From NCBI RefSeq assembly GCF_030445035.2, contig NC_092216.1, forward strand, positions 17,113,405-17,177,404: 64,000 bases of DNA, in the 5' to 3' direction. The notes below the pieces were generated by a model, which saw only the letters and a list, made by a program, of their open reading frames with translations, searched no databases and was not told where the DNA came from. Below, piece by piece: positions 23,410-35,396 of the stretch (position 1 is the first letter of the stretch; every line of letters starts with the position of its first letter). The position numbers and the translations under genes are program-made. The DNA is from Dasypus novemcinctus (taxonomy: Eukaryota; Chordata; Mammalia; Cingulata; Dasypodidae).

Positions 23410-24188
23410 TAAATATAGGATGCAGATATATATATATATCTGGTTATCCTCAAAGGCCCAGCTTTGGGACTTAACAATTCATCCATGTTTTAGCATTCCT
23501 TCTTACAACTGACTAATATTCTATAGTCTTTTATACCACTGTTTGCTTATCCTTTCATCTATTGATGGATATTTGGGTTGCTTTCAACTTTTGGCAACAG
23601 TGAATAATACTGCTATGAACATGGTGTACACATATTTGTTCATGTTCATTTATCTGGGTATGTCCCTCAGAATAGGATTCCCAAATCATATAGCAGTTCT
23701 TTATTTACCTTCTTGAGGAACCAGCAAACTGTCTTACACAGTGGCTGCACCATTCTATATTCCCACCAGATGTGGATGAGTGTCACTTTTCCTCCATATC
23801 TTCTCCAACACTTGTAGTTTTATAGTTTTTTAAATAGCAGCCAATCTAATAAATGTACAATGATACATGATGTAGTTTTCTTCCTTGAAGTCTTATTTTT
23901 TATTCTCAATTGCATTTATTTGTATTCTACACGTTTTTTTTTTTTTCATTTCTCTCTTTCTGCATGCATAGTTTGAGTTTACTTTACTTTTTTCTAGTTC
24001 ATCCAGGTGTGCAGTTAGGTCTCTACAATTTTTTTTTTTCTTTTTTAATGTATGTACTTATGGCTATAAATTTCCCTTTTAGTCATACCTTTGTTGGCTC
24101 ACATAAGATTTGCATGATGCTTTATCCTTTTCATTTGTTAGAAGCTATTTACTGTTTTCTATTTTAATTCTTCTCTGGAACACTGACT
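23410..24188 (-). pseudogene. Antisense L1 ORF2 fragment
   Basis: The reverse complement reads as the ORF2 C-terminal end and adjoining 3' sequence (23520-23880, matching 30770-31050 in reverse). It is followed after a rearrangement by endonuclease-to-RT linker sequence (23890-24188). The same old L1 continues at 35397, because L1-B was inserted between. Confidence 0.7.
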
Positions 24189-24202
24189 AAGAATGTGCCA
24201 TG

Positions 24203-26306
24203 GATCGGAGAGGCAAGATGGTGGCTGCGTGAGCTTGCCTGGTAATGTCTCTGCAGGGGGTGGCTGGGCAGCGTTGAAGGCTCTTTGGGACCGCGCTGTT
24301 TCGGGGATTTTTGCTGGTCGGAAGGTGTCTGGACGTCAATTCAGTGGGAAGGTAACAGAGAGGATACGTCTATAATATATAAACGGAGGTCCCAGCTGGG
24401 CTCAGGAAGTTCCCTCCTTGGGTGGGCGGAGCCGCGGTAGCGGGCGCTCCTGAAGCTCCGGAGCCGCAGCGGCCAGGGTTTTTGTTTTTTTTTGTTTTTC
24501 CTTTTTCTGGAGGCTTTGCGGTGCTGACAAATTCGTGGATACTGGGCTGGCTGGTGAGGGATTGTTGGGACAAGACTCCTTTGCAGATCGATTTGGGGAG
24601 ACAGACGGTGCTTTGTTGTGAAGCGGGGGACGTTTTGGTCGACGGACGGGGGGGGTAGCGCTTCCGCCTGGAGCCCCATCCCCACAGGTCTGACTGCCGA
24701 TCTGCAATGGAATTGGATTTTGTGCAATAAGGGGATACAATTGGGAGACTGTTGTAGGGTGCAGTGAGGGAGGAGGACACATCTGGAAGCTGGGGAATAT
24801 TTTGCGAAGTTTGGGATTTTGGATCTTAGAGTCTGTTTTCAGAGTTTCCAGCTGAAGCCCACCCCACCCAGCGGGGCTTGGGATCTGGGTCATTGAACTG
24901 GCTGTGGTGTAGAGGCGCCCTCAAGTGGCCGTTGCGTGGGAGCACAGGGAGGGAGCGGTCCAAAGGCTGAAACCCTGAGGAGTAGATGAATTTCAGGGAT
25001 CAGACATTCAATATAGAATTCGCGGATCTGGCTTCCCCCATGGGGCTGGCACCCAGCTACGGGGATCCCTGAGGGCTGTGTTGCACTGCGGGGCTCCTAA
25101 GCTTTCTGTGGACCAGATTTGAGGTTGCCAGGTCTGGGTCCCCTGGACTCTGGCGGTCCACACCCCAGACTCACACCTCCTGAGTCTTCAGTGTCTCAGA
25201 CTTTCCACCCCTGAATCCATCATGCCCTGGGGTCTACCTGGGGTCCATGAGTGTCCTGGACCTTAACGTTTGCGTTTTATCTTTATTGGTTCATATTGTT
25301 TTGTTTTTATTTTCACTTTATCTTATTTTTTACTCTTTTTGACGCCCTGATTGCTAATATTGCATTATCCCCTAGTCTTTTCTCCTAGCGTGTCCCCCAA
25401 AGTCGTTTTTTTTTTAGACAGTTATTTAGGGGTTTTTTTGGTTGTTGTTTTAGATAGTGTTGCAATTGTGACACGTGTATACCTGCATCTCTCTTCCCCC
25501 TATCTGTTCCCCACCGTTTGCCTATCCTCTGTTTCTTTCTTCCTTTCTTCTTGTCTTTCTTTTTTTCTTTATTATAATTAGTTTCTTTTTTTTTCTCAGT
25601 TTTCTCTTTCCCTCTTGTCCCTCATTTTCCATTTATTTTATTTTAATTCAAGTACACAATAGGTGCTACAGGGAACACCTCACATTTGCTGGGTTTTCCC
25701 ATCCTCCACTGCCTCATTTCTGTGTGAACTGATTTAGGCTACCTACACTATCCCCCTTCCCCTGCATCTTGATATCCACTATCATCTACTGTCTCTCCTA
25801 TATTCCACCCCCCACCTCCCGTTCTTTGATCCACAAAGTGTCTAACTCTTAATTTCTAATACCTTTGTTCTGTTTTCTGTCTGTTATCCACTCTTGAAAC
25901 TATTACCTTTCTTTTCTTTTTCCCTCTCTCATGAAAACAATAGCTTTGTAGTTCATACCATATTCCGCCCATATTCAGTCATCTACTTCATAAAAGGTAC
26001 TCTACCTACAGCTATAACTCTATACAATCTACATGAATCTAACCTCCATCCTCCCAGATCTCATATTCTTGCTTTGTTAACATACATTACCAAAACTACT
26101 TTACACTTTTCCCTTGCTTACACAATTGCCTTTCCCCAACACTAATACTTTCCTCTAAAGTGAACTTAACCAACAACAAGTAACTAGAATAAGAAGAAAA
26201 AAGTGACAAAGAGAAGATATAACACCTATGCAAAAATAACAACTAATTAACCTCCAAAAGCAGACAAAGAAGCTAAGGAACTGATTAAATTCGTCAAAAT
26301 AAAGAG
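24203..26306 (+). promoter_or_regulatory. L1-B 5' UTR (internal promoter region)
   Basis: The first 900 bases are GC-rich with CpGs (24260-25100), then T-rich tracts (25280-25640) and a polypyrimidine-rich stretch before ORF1. In L1 biology this region holds the internal promoter; no specific factor site is claimed here. Three overlapping minus-strand open frames (24341-24893) are noted separately. Confidence 0.8.
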
Positions 26307-27275
26307 ATGACCAGAAAGCAACAAAAATCTACAAACCAAACCAATAATCAGGAAAACATGACTGAATCCAATCAACAAACCAATAATCACGAAGGGGAGC
26401 AAAACTTGGCACAAGCAATGAAAGAACTCAGAACATTTATCACCGACAAATTTGATGCAGTAATGAAAGAGGTTAACAACATGAAGACATCACTTGGAGG
26501 GGAAATTGCAGACATACGTAAAAACATAACAGATATGATGGGAATGAACACCACAGTTCAAGAAATCAAAAATACACTTGCAGCAAATATCAGCAGACTA
26601 GAAGAGACAGAGCAGAGAATTAGTGATGTGGAAGACAGTACATCAGAAATCAAACAGATAGTAGAAGGGGTCAATAAGAAGATAGAAAAAATCCAATTAG
26701 GATTTAGGGACCTGAATGACAATGCAAAACGCTCAAACATACGTATTATAGGCATTCCAGAAGGTGAAGAGAAGGGAAAGGGGTCAGAAGGAGTGTTGCA
26801 GGAAATAATGGCTGAAAACTTCCCAAATCTACTGAAAGAGACAGAGGTACATATCCAAGAAGCACAGCGCACTCCACAAGTCATAAACCCCAACAGGCCC
26901 ACCCCAAGACATATACTTATCAAATTATCCAAGGCTCAAGACAAAGAGAAAATCCTAAAAGCAGCAAGAGAAAAGAAAACCATCACATACAAGGGAAGCT
27001 CAATTAGATTAAGTGCTGATTTCTCTTCTGAAACCATGGAAGCAAGAAGACAGTGGTATGATATAGTCAAGGTACTAAAGGAAAAAAACTTCCAACCAAG
27101 AATACTCTATCCTGCTAAACTAGCATTCAAACATGATGGAGAGTTCAAAATATTCACAGACAAACAGAAACTGAAAGAGTATACCAACAAGAAACCTCCC
27201 CTTCAAGAAATTCTAAAGGGAGTTCTGCAGGAAGAAAGGAAAAAACAGGAAAGGCAAAGTTGGAGGAGAGTATAA
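26307..27275 (+). CDS. L1 ORF1 protein, intact (RNA-binding chaperone)
   Basis: 322 codons without interruption. L1 ORF1 proteins trimerise through a coiled coil and coat L1 RNA. Residues 33-140 are a charged heptad-rich coiled coil. Residues 143-240 form the RRM-like domain, starting with NIRIIGIPEGEE. Residues 240-310 are the C-terminal domain, with the RILYPAKLAF segment. The ATG at 26307 is the first in the frame after stops and gives the expected length (close to 338 in human L1). An A/C-rich spacer of 76 bases separates it from ORF2. The minus-strand frame at 26558-26932 is a shadow. Confidence 0.93.
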   Translation: MTRKQQKSTNQTNNQENMTESNQQTNNHEGEQNLAQAMKELRTFITDKFDAVMKEVNNMKTSLGGEIADIRKNITDMMGMNTTVQEIKNTLAANISRLEETEQRISDVEDSTSEIKQIVEGVNKKIEKIQLGFRDLNDNAKRSNIRIIGIPEGEEKGKGSEGVLQEIMAENFPNLLKETEVHIQEAQRTPQVINPNRPTPRHILIKLSKAQDKEKILKAAREKKTITYKGSSIRLSADFSSETMEARRQWYDIVKVLKEKNFQPRILYPAKLAFKHDGEFKIFTDKQKLKEYTNKKPPLQEILKGVLQEERKKQERQSWRRV

Positions 27276-27351
27276 GACCAACAACAACAACAAAAAAGAC
27301 AAAAAAAAAAATAAACAAACAAAATATGACAAACACAAATCCAATCAAAAT

Positions 27352-30300
27352 ATGGCTAACACAAATAATTCCTTGATAGTAATAACGCTGAATGTCAACG
27401 GATTAAACTCACCTATCAAAAGATTCAGACTGGGACATTGGATAAGGAAATATGACCCATCCATATGCTGTCTACAAGAGACACATCTTAGACCCAGAGA
27501 CCATGGAAATTGAAAGTGAATGGCTGGAAAACAATCATACAAGCTAACAATAACCAAAAAAAGGCAGGAGTAGCTATATTAATATCAGACAAAATAGACT
27601 TTAAATGTGAAACAATTGTGAGAGACAAAGAAGGATACTACATTTTAGTGAAAGGGAAAATCTGTCAAGAAGATCGAAGAATCATAAATATCTATGCCCC
27701 TAACAAGGGTGCCTCTAAATACGTCAGGCAAATGCTGGAAAAACTAAGTGAAAGAATAGATACATCTACAATTATAGTTGGGGATTTTAATACACCACTA
27801 TCAACTCTGGACAGAACATCTCAAAAGAGAATCACCAAAGAAACAAAACATCTGAATAGTATATTAGAGGAGCTCGATATAATAGACATATATAGGTTGC
27901 TACACCCAAACACAGCAGGATATACATTTTTCTCAAGCGCACATGGATCATTCTCCAAGATAGATCATATGCTAGGCCACAAAGAAAGGCTGAACGAATT
28001 CAGAAAGATTGAAATCATACAAAACATTATTTCTGACCACAGTGGAGTCAAGCTGGAGATTTGCAAGGGACAGAAGCCCAGATTTCACACCACGATTTGG
28101 AAATTAAACAGCACACTCTTAGAAAAACAGTGGGTCAAAGAGGAAATCTCAAAAGAAATCAATGACTACCTTGAAGCAAATGATAATGATAACACAACAT
28201 ACCAAAATTTATGGGATGCAGCAAAAGCAGTACTGAGAGGGAAGTTTATAGCCATAAATTCACATATCAAAAAAGAAGAAAGAGCAAAAATTGAAGAACT
28301 AACTGCACATTTGAAGGAATTAGAAAAACAACAACAAAGTAACCCAACAGGAAGAAGAAGGAAGGAAATAACAAAGATAAGAGCAGAACTAAATGAAATA
28401 GAAAATAAGAAAGCACTTGAACAGATAAACAAGACCAAGAGCTGGTTTTTTGAGAAGATTAACAAAATTGACAAACCTTTAGCAACACTAACAAAGAAAA
28501 AAAGAGAGAAGATGCAAATACACAAAATAAGAAATGAGAAAGGCGATATCACCACCGACCCCACAGAAATAAAGACTATCATAAGAGGATATTTTGAAAA
28601 ACTATATTCCAACAAAAATGACAATCTAGAGGAAGTGGACAAATTCCTAGAAACACATAAGCAGCCCATATTGACGAAAGAAGAAATTGATGATCTTTAA
28701 CAAACCAATCACAAGCAGAGAGATAGAATCAGTTATCAAAAATCTCCCAACTAAGAAGAGCCCAGGGCCAGATGGCTTCACAGGTGAATTCTACAAAACA
28801 TTCCGGAAAGAACTGACACCAATCCTGCTGAAACTATTCCAAAACATCGAAACAGAAAGAATATTACCCAACTCCTTCTATGATGCCAACATTACCCTAG
28901 TACCAAAGCCAAACAAAGACATCACAAGAAAGGAAAATTACAGACCAATTTCTCTAATGAACCTAGATGCAAAAATACTTAACAAAATACTTGCTAATCG
29001 TATTCAACAACACATTAAACGTATTATACACCACGACCAAGTGGGATTCATCCCAGGTATGCAAGGATGGTTCAACATAAGAAAATCAATCAATGTAATA
29101 CACCATATAAACAGATTGAAGGAAAAAAAATCACATGATTATATCTATCGATGCAGAAAAAGCATTTGACAAAATACAGCACCCTTTCTTGATAAAAACC
29201 CTCCAAACGATTGGAATACAAGGACATTTTTTGAACATGATAAAGAGTATATATGAAAAACCTAAAGCCAATATTGTTTACAATGGAGAAATCCTAGACT
29301 CCTTCCCTCTAAACTCAGGAACAATACAAGGATGCCCACTGTCTCCGCTCCTGTTTAACATTGCCTTAGAAGTACTTGCACGAGCACTGAGGCAAGAACC
29401 AGAAATAAAAGGCATTCAAATTGGAAAGGAAGAAGTCAAAATTTCATTATTTGCAGATGACATGATCCTATACATAGAAAACCCTGAGAGATCTACAATG
29501 AAGATTCTAGAACTCATAAATGAGTTTAGTAAAGTTGCAGGGTATAAGATCAATGCGCAAAAATCAGTAGCATTTCTGTACACCAATAATGAGCAAGATC
29601 AGGAGGAAATCAAGAAACAAATACCATTCACAATAGTAAATAAAAAAATCAAATACTTAGGAATAAATTTAACTAAAGAGGTAAATAACTTATACAACGA
29701 GAACTATACAAGATTGTTCAAAGAAATCAAAGAAGACCTAAATAAATGGAAGACTATTCCTTGTTCATGGATAGGAAGACTGAACATTATTAAGATGTCT
29801 ATCCTACCAAAACTGATATACCCATTCAATGCAATCCCAATAAAAATCAATGCAGCCTTCTTTAAGGAACTAGAAAAACTAACTATGAAATTTATATTGA
29901 AAGGAAAGAGACCCCAAATAGCCAAAGACATACTGAAAAAGAAAAACGAAATTGGAGGAATCACACTACCTGACTTCAAAACATACTATAAAGCTACGGT
30001 CGTGAAAACAGCATGGTATTGGCATAAGGAGAGAAACATAGACCAATGGAATTGAATTGAAAGCTCTGATATAAAACCTCACATATACAGCCACATAATA
30101 TTCAATAAAGCCACCAAACCCTCTCAATTGGGAGAGAGTGGCCTATTCAACAAATGGTGTCTGGAGAACTGGATAGCCATATGTAGAAGAATGAAAGAGG
30201 ATTACCATCTCACACCTTATACAAAGATCAACTCAAGATGGATCAAAGACCTAAATATAAGAGCCAAGACCATAAAAACCTTAGAAAGCAGTGTAGGGAA

Positions 30301-31171
30301 ACATCTACAGGACCTTGTAATAGGAAATGGATTTATGAATATCTCACCAAAAGCACGAGCAGCAAAAGAACTAATAGATAAATGGGACTTCCTCAAAATT
30401 AAAGCCTTCTGCACCTCAAAGGAGTTTGTCAAGAAAGTAAAAAGGGAGCCCACACAGTGGGAGAAAATATTTGGCAACCATATATCTGATAAGAAACTTA
30501 TAACTTGCATATATAAAGAACTCCTATATATTGAAAATAAAAAGATAAACAACCCATTTAAAAAATGGGAAAAAGACTTAAACAGACACGTCTCCAAAGA
30601 AGAAATACAAATGGCAAGAAAGCACATGAAAAAATGTTCCAAATCTCTAGCTATCAGGGAAATGCAAATCAAAACTACAATGAGATACCATCTTACACCC
30701 ATAAGATTGACAGCTATGAAAAAAACAGAAGAATACAAGTGCTGGAGAGGATGTGAAGGAAGGGGAACACTCATCCACTGCTGGTGGGAATGCAGAAGGA
30801 TCCAACCATTCTGGAGGACAGTATGGCGGTTTCTCAAAAAACTAGCCATAGATTTGCCATATGACCCAGCAATACCACTGCTGGGTATATACCCAGCAGA
30901 ACTGAAAACAAGGACACAAACTAATATATGTACACCAATGTTCATAGCAGCATTGTTCACTATTGCCAAAAGTTGGAATCAACCCAAATGCCCACCAACA
31001 GATGAGTGGATCAATAAAATGTGGTATATACACACAATGGAATACTACTCGGCTGTAAGAACAAACACACTACAAACACATGTGATAACATGGATGAATC
31101 TTGAGAACCTTATGTTGAGTGAAGCAACCCAGACATTGAAGGACAAATACTACATGACCTCAATGATATGA
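27352..31171 (+). pseudogene. L1 ORF2, lightly broken (endonuclease, RT, Cys-rich)
   Basis: ORF2 supplies nicking and reverse transcription for target-primed insertion. The ATG at 27352 opens the endonuclease (LNVNGL, QETHL). A frameshift near 27500 moves to the frame 27510-28700, which contains GDFN and [10 protein letters not shown] second frameshift at about 28697 leads to 28687-29169, and a third at the A run near 29125 leads to 29135-30055. The RT catalytic box FADD is intact at about 29449-29460. An in-frame TGA at 30053-30055 is followed by 30128-31171 in the same frame. The C-terminal CX3CX7HX4C box is intact at about 30736-30800. Four lesions in 3.8 kb indicate recent inactivation. 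Confidence 0.93.
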
Positions 31172-33970
31172 AATAAACAAGCTGCCCTAGATAGCAAGAG
31201 ACTGAACGATAGGCTTACAGGAAATCGGAGGGTGGAGGAAGGATATGAGCCGATGTCTGCAGGGGTGGAATTTAAGACGAGATGGTGGTAAGTATGAACA
31301 CAAAGAAGAGATAAAAGGGGGGCAAGGGGTTGCCTTTGGTTGGGGCTTTACGGGTTTGAGGGTGGCTGGGGAGGGACAGATGGGTAACGTTGCCCAAAAG
31401 TGGGGGGAGGGAGGGGTAGCATACGAACACAGGAGAGGGTCAGGAGGTGGTGGAGAGTAAAATGCCGAGAAAATCATATCAAAATATAATAAAGAGGGTT
31501 ACTGTTTAGAATGCTCGGAGGGGAGGGTCTGATGCAGGACGGGCTCCTGGGGAATGTCTAAATGCTCATTCTGCCAGAGTGGGTGACACCATGGTGTGGA
31601 ATCCCAAGTAGTGAGAGTGGGGGTGGACCCACATCCTGGGGAGGACTAATGCCATCCAATAGAGGGAACTGTATCCCTTGAGAGAAAGGGTGGCTCCCAG
31701 GGCATTGTGGCAGATGAGCAAGTTAGGCCCTGAACACTATTCCATCTATCTCTGGAAGTGGCTCCTCAGGAAACGGAGGTTGGCTGTCACTGTGGGCACC
31801 AAGGTGGAAGGGAAAATGGACGTTAAATGTGTGGAACCAAAGTAAATGGGGGGCAAGAGAGGAGTTTCTTGAGAGTACACAAGGATGGATATAAAACATG
31901 TAATATTACACCATAACATAAAGGAGATGACAGACTGATAATGTAAACCATAATGTAAAACATAGGATAACTAAAAATGTAAAGAACTGTGTATCCTAAA
32001 GTATGCACCATAATGTAAGCACAGATGTTACCTTGTTAGAAAGCTAATATCTCACACTCTGTACATCACTTTATGTAAATATGATATGAATAGGGCGTAA
32101 GAGTATCACTGTGGAAGGGAAAAGGTTTTCTGGTGGATGTGTGGGAGTGCTGTATATTATATATATGCATTGCTGTGGTCTAGGACTCCTGTGAAGAAAT
32201 GCTGAATAATTAGGGGGAAAAAAAAAAAAAAAAAAAAGGATAGGATGTGGAATTTTTTCAAATCAACATTCTTTATCTAAGTTCTTTATCTAACTTTATC
32301 CAAGTTCTTTATCTATCCTTTAAACCCATCGCTATATGCCATTCCCTAGTAAGGGACCATGACATTATATTGGGCTTCATATTTCGGGGAGTTCTGGATC
32401 ACAGAGTGTTTCAACAATGGCAATGGAGGATACTGGTATGGGATACCAATGACAGGTGATATATGGCTGACAGGGAGCTGTACAGAACATATGTCCAGGG
32501 TGCATGGTAATGATTGGATATACTCATAGTGGCAACAATTAAAAACCACAGCAGGGGGGGTACTAGGTTCCTGGACAGTGGTGCTCTGTCGTGGTCCCTA
32601 GGGGAGCAGCGACAGTCTCCCAGGTACAGCGGCGGGGACCGGGAGGGAGTGAGGGTTCAACAGTGAGCCCCTGATGCTAATGACTATGCTTGTGAGCTGA
32701 TAAACCTAAAATAAGAACAAGGCCCAGAGCAACATTGTGTCTGGGAATTTCCTCCTGTCAGCCTTCATGTTACTCAAATGTGGCCAGTCTCGAAGCCAAA
32801 CTCAGCATGTAAATGCAATGCCTTCCCTCCAGCGTGGGACATGACACCTGGGGATGAGCCTCCCTGGCAACGAGGGACCACTATCAACTACCAACTGATG
32901 ATGCAACTGGAAAAGGACCTTATACGGAAGGTTCAATGCGGATCAGCAGAATATCCATGTCTACATAAAATAACATGACTTTAAAATGATGTTTGACCTA
33001 AAGTAAGGGGGAAATGGAAAGGAGAAATGAGTTTATATGGCTACGAGTTTCTAAAAAAGAGTCTGGAGGCTGGCAGAAGGATTGCCCTCATGCACAACTG
33101 AGCAGAGTCAGAGAGACAGATAAAGCAGATACAACCCCCATATATTGGTTCCTTTGAAGACTAAAGAGACCCATGAGAGTTATGGTCATGGTCAATGGGG
33201 TTAACTACCAGGGCAGATGGCCCCTCTTTGGAAATGGTGTTTATGTGTGATGAATCTGGACTCAGATGGGATCTCCCTTCATAAGACTTTCATGCTAATG
33301 TGCTGGAGGTGCAGTTAATGTTGGGGTTTAAGATATATTTAGGGGATTTGAATCTCTGGACTGACAATGTGATAGCCAGGTCCTGAGCCTCAACAGACTC
33401 CAGCACCTACAATCTGATTTATTGGACTTACCACACTCAGCTAAGATGGAGTTGAAGAAGGACAATCACCACACCATGGAGCCTAGAGTGATTACAACTG
33501 AAAATGGGAGGATTGCATCCAGCATCCATGTGGAATCTGAGCCTCCTCTTGACATAGAGGTGCAATGGACACAACCAATCCAATGTCCACATAGAAGAGG
33601 TGGCATTGGATTGGGAAAAGTGGACATGGTGGACGATGGGTATGGGGAAAGGCAGGAAGAGATGAGAGGTGGAGGCGTCTTTGGGACATGGAGCTGCCCT
33701 GGATGGTGCCTCAGAGGTAATCACCGGACATTGTAAATCCTCACAGGGCCCACTGGATGGAATGGAGGAGAGTATGGGCCATGATGTGGACCATTGTCTA
33801 TGAGGTGCAGAGGTGCCCAAAGAGGTACTTCCCAAATCCAATGGATGTGTCATGATGATGGGAACGAGTGTTGTTGGGGGAGGAGAGGGGGGGTGGGGGG
33901 GTGGGGTTGAATGGGACCTCACATATATATATATTTTTAATGTAATATTATTACAAAGTCAATAAAAAAA
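31172..33970 (+). mobile_element. L1-B 3' UTR
   Basis: About 2.8 kb from the ORF2 stop to the A-rich tail (TCAATAAAAAAAAG near 33959-33972). Parts in order: G-rich polypurine block (31300-31470), AT-rich block, an internal run of about 18 A at 32221-32237, a middle block (32380-33010), and the terminal module (33240-33965) with a G run at 33880-33905. Sequence continues on both sides of the A run in line with L1-A, so it is not the end of the element. Confidence 0.85.
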
Positions 33971-35382
33971 AGAAGAAAGAGCTAAATCAAAGAACTAACT
34001 GAACAACTAGAGAAACTAGAAATAGAACACCAAACCAATCCCAAAGCAAGCAGAAAGAAAGAAATAAGAAAGATTAGAGCAGAAATAAATGATATCAAGT
34101 ACAACAACAAAAACAACAACAACAAAAAACAGTAGAGAAAACCCACAAAATCGAAAGCTGGTTCTTTGAGAAAATCAATAAAATCAACAAACTCTTAGCA
34201 AGACTAACAATGAAAAAACAGAGAAGGTGCAAATAAATAAAATCAGGAATGAAAAGGAGAGGACATTATGATGACCCCACAGAAATAAAAAAGATCATAA
34301 GAGGATATTATGAGAAACTGCATGCCAACAATACAGACAACCTAGATGAAATAGACAAATTCCTAGAAATGCCCAACATACATTGACACTACAAGAAATA
34401 CAGGAACTCAACAAACTAATCTTGACTGTGATGGAGGTGGACTCAGATGTGACCTTCCTACAAATGCCTTTTGTCACTTTTACTGAAACTGTGGTTGGTG
34501 CTGCGGATGGTGCATACTCAGAGGACTTTAATCTCTGGACTGCCCATGTGCCAGCTGGGCCCTGAGCCTCAGCAGAGTTGCAACTCCTGCTCTCTGGTTC
34601 ATTGGACTTACCCAGGTCACTAACAGGGAGGTGAAGATGGTCAAACCCCACACCAGGGAATCAAGAGTGCCAACAATTGCAAACAGAGGAATTGCATCCA
34701 TCATCCATGTGTAATTTAAGCCCCATCTTGATCTAGAGGTAGAGTGGACATCACCATCCCAGGGTCCACAGAATGGAGGAATAAAATATGGATTAGAGTG
34801 GACTTACTGATATTCTACTATAAAACTATTGTGACTAGTAATAGACGAAATTGTAGCATTGAGGAGGAGAAAGTGACCACAGTAGTTGCTGAGGGCAGAG
34901 AGAGGGAAGAAGACATGTGGTGCGGGGGCATTTTTGGGACTTTGAGTTGTCCTAAATGATATTGCAAGGTCAGATTATGGACTTTAAATATACTGCCTTA
35001 ACCTACTGAATGTCTGGGTGAGAGTGTGAACTACAGGGTAAACTATTATCTATGTGGTGCAGCAGTGCTCCAGAATGTGTTCACTGAGTGCGATGAGTGT
35101 GTCACAATGATGGGGGAGGTTGTTGTGTGGGAGGAGTGGGATGGGGGGGGTATACGGGAACTTCTTATATTTTTTAATGTAACATGTTTTTGTGTGATGT
35201 ATATATCTTCAAAAAAATTCAGTTTACAAAAATGATGGGGTAGGGGGGTGGGGAGTGGGGTATTTGGGAACCTCTTAAGTTTTTTGTTTTTTTTAAATGT
35301 TTTTTAATGTAATGTTCTTTGTGATCTATTAATTTTAATTAAAAAAGTGTAAAAAGTAAAATAAAATAAAAGAGTTAAAAAA
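33966..35382 (+). mobile_element. 5'-truncated, internally deleted L1 joined to L1-B tail
   Basis: 33966-34420 matches ORF2 around 28265-28700 (endonuclease/RT linker, broken). It then jumps straight into a 3' UTR terminal module (34425-35240) like that at 7500-8270, followed by T/A-rich sequence and an A-rich end at 35335-35382. It is more diverged than L1-B. The join with the L1-B tail lies at a shared AAAAAAGAAGAAAGAGC stretch, so the exact border cannot be fixed. Confidence 0.8.
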
Positions 35383-35396
35383 AAGAATGTGCCATG

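Larger units (their letters stand above)
24189..35396 (+). mobile_element. L1-B: near full-length L1 with compound 3' end
   Basis: The element begins at 24203 with the L1-style GGAGAGGCAAGATGG start. It has a 2.1-kb 5' UTR, ORF1 (26307-27275), ORF2 (27352-31171) and a long 3' UTR to about 33970, followed by a second truncated L1 (33966-35382). The 14-base duplication AAGAATGTGCCATG flanks the whole compound (24189-24202 and 35383-35396). ORF1 is intact and ORF2 has three frameshifts and one nonsense codon, so this copy is young but inactive. Confidence 0.92.

Noticed and set aside
23422..23450. Short TA repeat near 23428
   Set aside because: Only a few repeat units; not a meaningful microsatellite.
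30217..30969. 250-codon minus-strand open frame
   Set aside because: It lies wholly antisense to the well-supported L1 ORF2 C-terminal region and has a composition expected of a complement shadow.
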